Source: an uncultured Lachnospiraceae bacterium
GTDB lineage: Bacteria; Bacillota; Clostridia; Lachnospirales; Lachnospiraceae
Direction of reading: 5' to 3'
NCBI GenBank assembly: GCA_910586645.1
Contig: CAJUIS010000005.1
Location: 1 to 64,000, forward strand
Length of the DNA stretch: 64,000 bases
The position numbers were made by a program, and so were the translations under genes. This document shows, piece by piece, positions 59,074 through 64,000 of this stretch. The notes under the pieces are model-generated. The model was given only the letters and a program-made list of their open reading frames with translations. It did no database searches and had not been told where the DNA came from. Within the stretch, counting starts at the first letter, position 1. Every line of letters starts with the position of its first letter.

Positions 59074-60615
59074 TTATTTCTTTATCAGCAAAGACTTTCC
59101 TGTCATTTCTTCCGGCTGTTTCATTTCCATCATTTCTATCATAGTCGGAACGATATCCGCAAGACAGCCGCCTTCCTTTAACGTATATTCCGGATCGTAA
59201 TTTACCAGAATAAACGGAACCGGATTAATCGTATGAGCCGTAAAGCTTCCGCCTGTCTCATAGTCAATCAGCTGTTCCGCATTTCCGTGATCCGCACAGA
59301 TAAACATCTGCCCGTCCGCTTCAAGAAGCGCTTCCACCGCTCTTCCCACGCAGCCGTCAACTGTTTCCAGCGCTTTCACCGCCGCGTCAAGCACACCCGT
59401 ATGCCCTACCATGTCAGGATTTGCAAAATTGATGATAATCACATCGTATTTGCCGGACTTAATAGAGTCCACCAGTTTGTCGCATACCATCGGAGCGCTC
59501 ATTTCCGGCTGCAGATCATAAGTGGCGACTTTCGGAGAGTTGACAAGAATCCTCTCTTCTCCGGGATTCGGTTCTTCTACGCCGCCGTTAAAGAAAAATG
59601 TAACGTGAGCGTATTTCTCCGTCTCCGCAATCCTGGCCTGCGTCTTTCCGTGATCCGCCAGAAACTGTCCGAACGTATTCTTTAATTCCACCTTCTGAAA
59701 TGCAATCTTTTTATTTGGAATCGTTACGTCATATTCGCTGAAGCAGACATACGTAACGTCTTTTCTCGGCCCTCTGTCAAATCCGTCAAACTCATCCGCA
59801 CAGAACGTCCTCGTAATTTCTCTGGCCCGGTCCGGGCGGAAGTTGAAAAATACAATGCTGTCTTTGTCTTTGATCGTAGCAACCGGCTTCCCGTTTTCCA
59901 AAATAACGGTCGGCAGCACAAACTCATCCGTCTTATCGTCCGCATAAGAAGCGCAGATTGCCTCTGACGCGCTGTTTCCTGTCGCGCCCTCGCCTTTTGT
60001 CAGCATCCGGTAAGCGGCTTCCACGCGATCCCATCGGTTATCTCTGTCCATGACATAATAACGTCCGCAGATGGATGCAATTTTGCCGACGCCGATTTCC
60101 TTCATCTTTGCTTCCAGCGCTTCAAGAAATCCCTTTCCGGAAGTAGGCGAAGTGTCCCTTCCGTCTAAGAAACAGTGTACATAGACGTTCTTCACGCCTT
60201 CTCTTTTCGCCAGTTCCAAAAGGCCGTACAGATGCGTGTTATGGCTGTGAACGCCGCCGTCCGAAAGAAGTCCGTAAAAATGCAGATCCGAGCCGTTCTT
60301 CTTTACATTTTCCACTGCTTTCAGCAGTTCCGGATTTTTAAAGAAATCTCCGTCTTCGATTTCTTTTGTAATTCTTGTCAGCTCCTGATACACAATTCTT
60401 CCGGCGCCCATATTCAAATGCCCGACTTCAGAATTTCCCATCTGGCCATCCGGAAGCCCGACGGAAAGACCACTGGCATATCCCTTTACAAAAGGATATT
60501 CTTTCATCAATCTGTCAATCACAGGGGTGTTTGCCTGTGCTATGGCATTGCCTTCGGTCTTTTCATTTAATCCAAAACCATCCAGAATCATAAGTACAGT
60601 TGGTTTTTTACTCAT
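59074..60615 (-). CDS. gpmI: 2,3-bisphosphoglycerate-independent phosphoglycerate mutase
   Basis: 513 aa, a Mn-dependent alkaline-phosphatase-like enzyme converting 3- to 2-phosphoglycerate. The N-terminal metal site is LMILDGFGLNE; the phosphorylated Ser is in NSEVGHLNMGAGR. HCFLDGRDTSPTSG, DRDNRWDR, NFANPDMVGHTG and CADHGNAEQLID hold further metal and substrate ligands. The start at 60615 (MSKKPTVL) follows GGGAGGAATACGATT. It lies only 22 bp after khpA, an unusual neighbour for a glycolytic gene. Confidence 0.97.
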   Translation of the reverse strand: MSKKPTVLMILDGFGLNEKTEGNAIAQANTPVIDRLMKEYPFVKGYASGLSVGLPDGQMGNSEVGHLNMGAGRIVYQELTRITKEIEDGDFFKNPELLKAVENVKKNGSDLHFYGLLSDGGVHSHNTHLYGLLELAKREGVKNVYVHCFLDGRDTSPTSGKGFLEALEAKMKEIGVGKIASICGRYYVMDRDNRWDRVEAAYRMLTKGEGATGNSASEAICASYADDKTDEFVLPTVILENGKPVATIKDKDSIVFFNFRPDRAREITRTFCADEFDGFDRGPRKDVTYVCFSEYDVTIPNKKIAFQKVELKNTFGQFLADHGKTQARIAETEKYAHVTFFFNGGVEEPNPGEERILVNSPKVATYDLQPEMSAPMVCDKLVDSIKSGKYDVIIINFANPDMVGHTGVLDAAVKALETVDGCVGRAVEALLEADGQMFICADHGNAEQLIDYETGGSFTAHTINPVPFILVNYDPEYTLKEGGCLADIVPTMIEMMEMKQPEEMTGKSLLIKK

Positions 60616-60637
60616 AATCGTATTCCTCCCTATGCCA

Positions 60638-60868
60638 TTACTGCACAATATCCACAGTGACTTTCCTGTCTTCCTTCGAGGCCGCCGCTTTTACAACGGA
60701 ACGGATCGCTTTTGCAATGCGTCCCTGTTTGCCGATTACCTTGCCCATGTCAGACTGCGCCACGCGCAGCTCCAGCACAACGCCCCTGTCGCTCTCTTTT
60801 TCTGTTACAGCAACTTCTTCCGGGTAATCCACCAGCGCTTTTGCAATTACTTCTATCAACTCTTTCAT
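60638..60868 (-). CDS. khpA: KH-domain RNA-binding protein KhpA
   Basis: 76 aa, a single type II KH domain with the GxxG loop in MGKVIGKQGRIAKAIRSVV. KhpA with KhpB/Jag binds RNA and affects cell elongation in Gram-positives. It directly follows rpsP, the standard position. The start at 60868 (MKELIEVIAK) has AGAGGTGTTCGTG upstream; a start 9 nt earlier is in frame. Confidence 0.94.
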   Translation of the reverse strand: MKELIEVIAKALVDYPEEVAVTEKESDRGVVLELRVAQSDMGKVIGKQGRIAKAIRSVVKAAASKEDRKVTVDIVQ

Positions 60869-60880
60869 CACGAACACCTC

Positions 60881-61126
60881 TTATTTTTCAATTCCTGCCG
60901 CTTTGAAAATCCTGCTTACTGTGTCTGTCGGCTGCGCGCCGTTTGATAACCATTTCTTTGCCAGTTCTTCATTGACCTTATATTCCGTCGGGTCTTTCGT
61001 CGGATCGTAAGTACCGATTTCTTCGATAAATCTTCCGTCTCTTGGAGATCTGGAATCAGCTACAATAATTCTATAGAAAGGAGCTTTCTTCTTTCCCATT
61101 CTTCTTAATCTGATTTTAACCGCCAT
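60881..61126 (-). CDS. rpsP: 30S ribosomal protein S16
   Basis: 81 aa. The opening MAVKIRLRRMGKKKAPFYRI, ADSRSPRDGRFIEEIGTYDP and the C-terminal LSNGAQPTDTVSRIFKAAG are standard for bacterial S16. AGGAGGTGAATTGAA precedes the ATG. It sits between ffh and khpA. Confidence 0.98.
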   Translation of the reverse strand: MAVKIRLRRMGKKKAPFYRIIVADSRSPRDGRFIEEIGTYDPTKDPTEYKVNEELAKKWLSNGAQPTDTVSRIFKAAGIEK

Positions 61127-61187
61127 TTCAATTCACCTCCTGAACTCTTATTTTTATAATCAAAGCAGTGACTGCTTTAATCCCTGT

Positions 61188-62537
61188 TTAAAACGGAAGT
61201 CCAAATTTTCCCTTCCTGCCTCTCCTGCCGCCCATCATGCCCGGCATCTGCTTCATCATCTTTCTGGCCTGTTCAAACTGCTTGACCATGCGGTTCACCT
61301 CTGCAATGTCTACGCCCGCGCCGTCTGCGATTCTGCGTTTACGGCTTGGATTGAGCAGGGAAGGATTTCTCCGTTCCTCAAGCGTCATAGAATAGATAAT
61401 GGATTCTGTGCGCTTCATGCCCTTTTCGGCTTCCGTCTCGTCAATCTCCGGCATTTTCATACCGCCCAGTCCCGGCAGCATACCAAGAATGCTGGTCAGA
61501 CCTCCCATTTTTTTCATCTGAGACACGGAGCTTAAATAATCCTCAAAATCAAACTCCGCTTTTTTCATCTTCTGTTCCAGTTTTTTTGCCTCTTCTTCGT
61601 CGATGGCTTCCTGCGCTTTTTCAATCATCGTCAGCACATCGCCCATACCAAGAATGCGGGACGCCATGCGATCCGGATAAAACTGTTCCAAATCAGAAAG
61701 CTTTTCTCCCATGCCCACATAGAGAATCGGCCTGCCTGTCACCGTGCGGATGGAAAGCGCCGCTCCGCCTCTCGTATCGCCGTCAAGCTTTGTCAGAATA
61801 ACGCCGTCAATGCCGATTTTTTCATCAAACATTCCTGCAACGTTCACTGCGTCCTGACCCGTCATGGAATCCACAACCAGTATCGTCTGAGACACGTCCA
61901 CGGCCCGCTTAATGGCGGAAAGTTCCTCCATCATTTCTTCATCTATATGGAGACGCCCCGCCGTATCTATAATAACAACGTTAAAAGCTTTTTTCTGTGC
62001 GTGCTCTATGGCCGCTTTCGCAATATCAACCGGGCTGTTTTTCTCTCCCATGGAAAAGACTTCCACACCCTGTTTCTCTCCGTTGATCTTAAGCTGCTCA
62101 ATCGCAGCCGGACGGTATATATCGCACGCAGCAAGCAGCGGCTTTCTGCCTTTCCGCTTTAGTTTTCCGGCAATCTTTGCCGTCGTGGTCGTCTTGCCGG
62201 CTCCCTGTAAACCCGCCATCAAAATAACGGTAACTTCATTGCCGGGCTTCAATGCAATTTCAGTTGTCTCTGATCCCATCAGAGAAATCATTTCCTCATT
62301 TACAATCTTAATGACCATCTGGCCCGGATTCAATCCATTCATTACATCCTGGCCAATTGCACGCTCCTGCACTGTTTTTATAAACTGTTTGACCACCTTG
62401 AAATTGACGTCGGCTTCCAAAAGCGCAAGCTTGACTTCTTTTAAAGCCGCTTTTACATCGTCTTCCGTCAATCTTCCCTTGCTTCTTAAATTTTTAAATA
62501 CGTTCTGCAGTTTTTCGGACAGACTGTCAAATGCCAT
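61188..62537 (-). CDS. ffh: Signal recognition particle protein Ffh
   Basis: A 449-residue GTPase that recognises signal sequences with 4.5S RNA and docks to FtsY. Domains: N (residues 1-90), G with LMAGLQGAGKTTTTAKIAGK, DTAGRLHID and TKLDGDTRGGAAL, and the Met-rich M domain (EQARKMMKQMPGMMGGR) with a basic end. It follows ylxM by 1 bp, the widely conserved ylxM-ffh pair. Confidence 0.98.
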   Translation of the reverse strand: MAFDSLSEKLQNVFKNLRSKGRLTEDDVKAALKEVKLALLEADVNFKVVKQFIKTVQERAIGQDVMNGLNPGQMVIKIVNEEMISLMGSETTEIALKPGNEVTVILMAGLQGAGKTTTTAKIAGKLKRKGRKPLLAACDIYRPAAIEQLKINGEKQGVEVFSMGEKNSPVDIAKAAIEHAQKKAFNVVIIDTAGRLHIDEEMMEELSAIKRAVDVSQTILVVDSMTGQDAVNVAGMFDEKIGIDGVILTKLDGDTRGGAALSIRTVTGRPILYVGMGEKLSDLEQFYPDRMASRILGMGDVLTMIEKAQEAIDEEEAKKLEQKMKKAEFDFEDYLSSVSQMKKMGGLTSILGMLPGLGGMKMPEIDETEAEKGMKRTESIIYSMTLEERRNPSLLNPSRKRRIADGAGVDIAEVNRMVKQFEQARKMMKQMPGMMGGRRGRKGKFGLPF

Positions 62538-62538
62538 A

Positions 62539-62883
62539 TTATAATCCCTCTAATATCTCATTGGAAATCCTGTCGATTTCCGTCCTGATTGTCTCCTGAT
62601 TTTCTTCGTTCCACGAATGCGAAAGCCTCTGAATCTCTTCCGCTTTTTCCCTGATATAAAGAAATTTCTCTACCAGATGAAGTTTCCGTTCATACTCTTC
62701 CAGAGTCCTTGCGGAACGCTTCACCAGATCGTGCACGCCCTGACGGCTGATTCCTTCTTCCTGTGCAATCTCTCCCAGGGATAAATCATTAAAATAAAAA
62801 TCCTCGTATGCTTTTCTCTGATGAGCGTTTAACAATTCCCCATAAAAATCATAGAGATATGCCTGCTTAAGTTTTGCTTCCAT
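62539..62883 (-). CDS. ylxM: YlxM family DNA-binding/SRP-associated protein
   Basis: 114 aa, UPF0122 family. Its sigma-region-4-like helix-turn-helix reads LSLGEIAQEEGISRQGVHDLVKR, preceded by LNAHQRKAYEDFYFND. YlxM proteins interact with the SRP. The ATG follows CCGGAGGTTTAA. It is first in the ylxM-ffh operon with a strong promoter 40 bp upstream. Confidence 0.95.
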   Translation of the reverse strand: MEAKLKQAYLYDFYGELLNAHQRKAYEDFYFNDLSLGEIAQEEGISRQGVHDLVKRSARTLEEYERKLHLVEKFLYIREKAEEIQRLSHSWNEENQETIRTEIDRISNEILEGL

Positions 62884-62922
62884 TTAAACCTCCGGCGCAT
62901 CTTCCTGCATACCGCTTGTGGT

Positions 62923-62951
62923 AGAATAGCACACTGTAAAACAGGTGTCAA
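62923..62951 (-). promoter_or_regulatory. Strong sigma-A promoter for ylxM-ffh-rpsP
   Basis: Minus strand TTGACA (62946-62951), 17 bp, TATTCT (62923-62928): a perfect -35, ideal spacing and a good -10. It starts a leader of about 35 nt before the ylxM ATG. Confidence 0.8.
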
Positions 62952-63037
62952 GTGTTTTTTCTTTACGAACTTTTGTTCGTGTTGTTTCATCTTGTGTTAT
63001 CCTTGTTTATATCAATGCTGCTGCCAACTGTGCTATA

Positions 63038-63181
63038 TTAAACATAGAAATCAAGCTCCACAAGGTAAGAGAGCAGATTGCCCATGTTCTCATCCTGCGG
63101 TGCAGCAACGATAAAATTACAAATCTCTTTGATTTTGGCAAGTAAATCTTCACGCTTTTTCTTTGATATGTTTGTACTCAT
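63038..63181 (-). pseudogene. 47-codon 5' stump of a gene, possibly a DNA methyltransferase
   Basis: Minus-strand frame MSTNISKKKREDLLAKIKEI then CNFIVAAPQDENMGNLLSYL, ending VELDFYV at a TAA. It resembles, from memory, the N-terminus of site-specific DNA methyltransferases (type III Mod-like) of Clostridia, where the text continues for hundreds of residues; here it stops within one helix. The start overlaps the upstream gene's stop (ATGA), so it was translationally coupled. The rest of the gene appears to have been deleted up to the ylxM promoter. Family identity is uncertain. Confidence 0.5.
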
Positions 63182-63480
63182 TTCTGCTCCTCCAACTGCT
63201 TTTTTATCAGTTTTGCCTGTAAAATATCCCTCTGCATAATTAACTCTCCGACAAGCTGATCGTTTGTCGATTGATTAAATGGTACAGAAGATGTTGCAAG
63301 CTTTACAGACGTAATTGCCGCTACATTTTCATCGCCTCTCCTTAATTCTTGAATTTTTTTAATTGCATTTTCTCTATCCAGCAAACCATATTTTTGATAA
63401 TTGCATATAATATTTTCTCTTTCTGCAATATCTTTAATCATTGATTCTTTGTCAAATATGTCTTTCATAGGATTGCTCAT
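63178..63480 (-). CDS. Small hypothetical protein in an AbiE/R-M-like context
   Basis: 100 aa, not recognised. It is helical and charged: MSNPMKDIFDKESMIKDIAE at the start, a loop with GDENVAAITSVKLATSSVPF, and a coiled C-terminus (ELIMQRDILQAKLIKKQLEEQK). It starts 18 bp after the AbiEii-like stop behind a GGGGG-containing site and overlaps the next frame by 4 bp, so all three reading frames form one decayed operon. Confidence 0.65.
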   Translation of the reverse strand: MSNPMKDIFDKESMIKDIAERENIICNYQKYGLLDRENAIKKIQELRRGDENVAAITSVKLATSSVPFNQSTNDQLVGELIMQRDILQAKLIKKQLEEQK

Positions 63481-63497
63481 TATTCTATTCCCCCAAT

Positions 63498-64000
63498 TCA
63501 CATCCACTCGCCATTAGTGGCAGACCATTTTTCATTAAATTCTTTGCATACAACCGCCGCTGTAAACGGTTTTATCAAGAAAGTTTTTATTGTTCTTAAC
63601 ACGGTACTGTAATCCTCCGTTTTTGTGTCGATTTTACGGATAAAAGATTTCCATTTCTTCTGCATCGTCTCATCCCTATCAAAAGCCATTACTTGCTCAA
63701 ACTGTTCCGCTGTAAAGGTATGTCCCCGATTCTCAAATGTCTTTCGCAATGCTTCTGTTAGCGTCGCTCCATCAAAATCGAATTTATTAGCAAGATAATA
63801 AATATCGTAGTAGTCCTTCATTCGGCTGGAAAATTCCATCAGGATTAGGATAGCGTCAATCTTTTCGGCTATCGTTGTTTCAAGAGAATAGGTATTTACT
63901 GTTGGCGCTGTAAAATCATCAAGTTGAGTTGGTATTTTTCGTTTTTCCTGCTTTGGTACAATAACATCACCCACGCCGAAATCAATACTAAACGGCGTTT
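63498..64000 (-). CDS. AbiEii-type nucleotidyltransferase toxin, C-terminal part (runs off the window)
   Basis: The frame is open to the window's right edge (reading TPFSIDFGVGDVIVPKQEK there), so the 5' part is missing. The visible 167 residues have the AbiEii/AbiGii second-half signature: VNTYSLETTIAEKIDAIL, SSRMKDYYDIYYLANKF and TAEQFEQVMAFDRDETMQKKW. In complete systems the antitoxin AbiEi is encoded just upstream, and the pair acts in phage abortive infection. Whether the catalytic N-terminal domain and the antitoxin are intact cannot be seen here. Confidence 0.82.
   Translation of the reverse strand, partial: TPFSIDFGVGDVIVPKQEKRKIPTQLDDFTAPTVNTYSLETTIAEKIDAILILMEFSSRMKDYYDIYYLANKFDFDGATLTEALRKTFENRGHTFTAEQFEQVMAFDRDETMQKKWKSFIRKIDTKTEDYSTVLRTIKTFLIKPFTAAVVCKEFNEKWSATNGEWM

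Noticed and set aside
1..64000. CRISPR arrays, tRNA and rRNA genes
   Set aside because: No regularly spaced repeats, cloverleaf sequences or rRNA-like stretches were recognised by eye.

Overview
The window looks like a chromosomal segment of a spore-forming, low-to-moderate GC Firmicute, most plausibly a member of the Lachnospiraceae or a related Clostridia lineage. This rests on gene content and order: a division/cell-wall (dcw) cluster that runs straight into spoIIGA-sigE, a nearby sigG, a tlyA-nadK-argR-recN-spoIVB block, and AGGAGG-type ribosome binding sites with some TTG and GTG starts. No rRNA, tRNA or CRISPR array was seen. Most genes lie on the minus strand.

Layout. 0-1.3 kb: decayed mobile DNA (a serine-recombinase/TnpV chimera abutting an IS110 remnant). 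1.3-2.7 kb: a broken secreted Ig-like protein gene. 2.8-6.0 kb: glycolytic gap-pgk-tpiA. 6.3-8.0 kb: a HAD phosphatase and a PHP phosphatase on the plus strand. 7.9-10.2 kb: mnmA and a cysteine desulfurase (tRNA thiolation). 10.3-13.8 kb: a SpoVB-like flippase, metF and an unusual dapF-like gene. 13.8-18 kb: sigG, a beta-CASP nuclease, sigE and spoIIGA. 18.2-29.8 kb: the dcw cluster ftsZ, divIB, ftsW, murD, mraY, spoVD-like, PBP, ftsL, rsmH and mraZ (listed from the downstream end), with a recognisable MraZ operator. 29.9-33.8 kb: a PocR-type hybrid histidine kinase, a double-receiver regulator and a Dabb protein. 33.9-36.9 kb: hemW-lepA. 37-39.5 kb: two secreted proteins.

39.6-48.6 kb is the accessory heart of the window. 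It holds an operon-like trio (an unrecognised 326-aa protein, an NB-ARC/STAND ATPase with a helical-repeat C-terminus, and a MATE transporter). Next is a second MATE gene split by a 273-bp MITE-like element whose removal together with one TA restores the frame exactly. Then comes an AT-rich insert (AlbA/Schlafen-like ATPase plus a degenerate tyrosine-recombinase-like gene) bracketed by two diverged copies of the spoIVB 3' end, at the place where spo0A usually sits.

48.7-62.9 kb is conserved core: spoIVB, recN, argR, nadK, tlyA, dxs, ispA, xseB, xseA, nusB, Asp23, gpmI, khpA, rpsP, ffh and ylxM. The last 1 kb (63-64 kb) is the edge of a second accessory region with an AbiEii-type toxin entering from the right, a small unknown gene and a 47-codon stump that may derive from a DNA methyltransferase.

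The most unusual signals are the MITE with two hairpins of similar loop but different stems, the STAND-ATPase/MATE operon, the spoIVB-flanked insert, the DapF homologue with Ser in place of both catalytic Cys, and the doubly damaged secreted gene. All functional calls are read from sequence alone; no database search was run.
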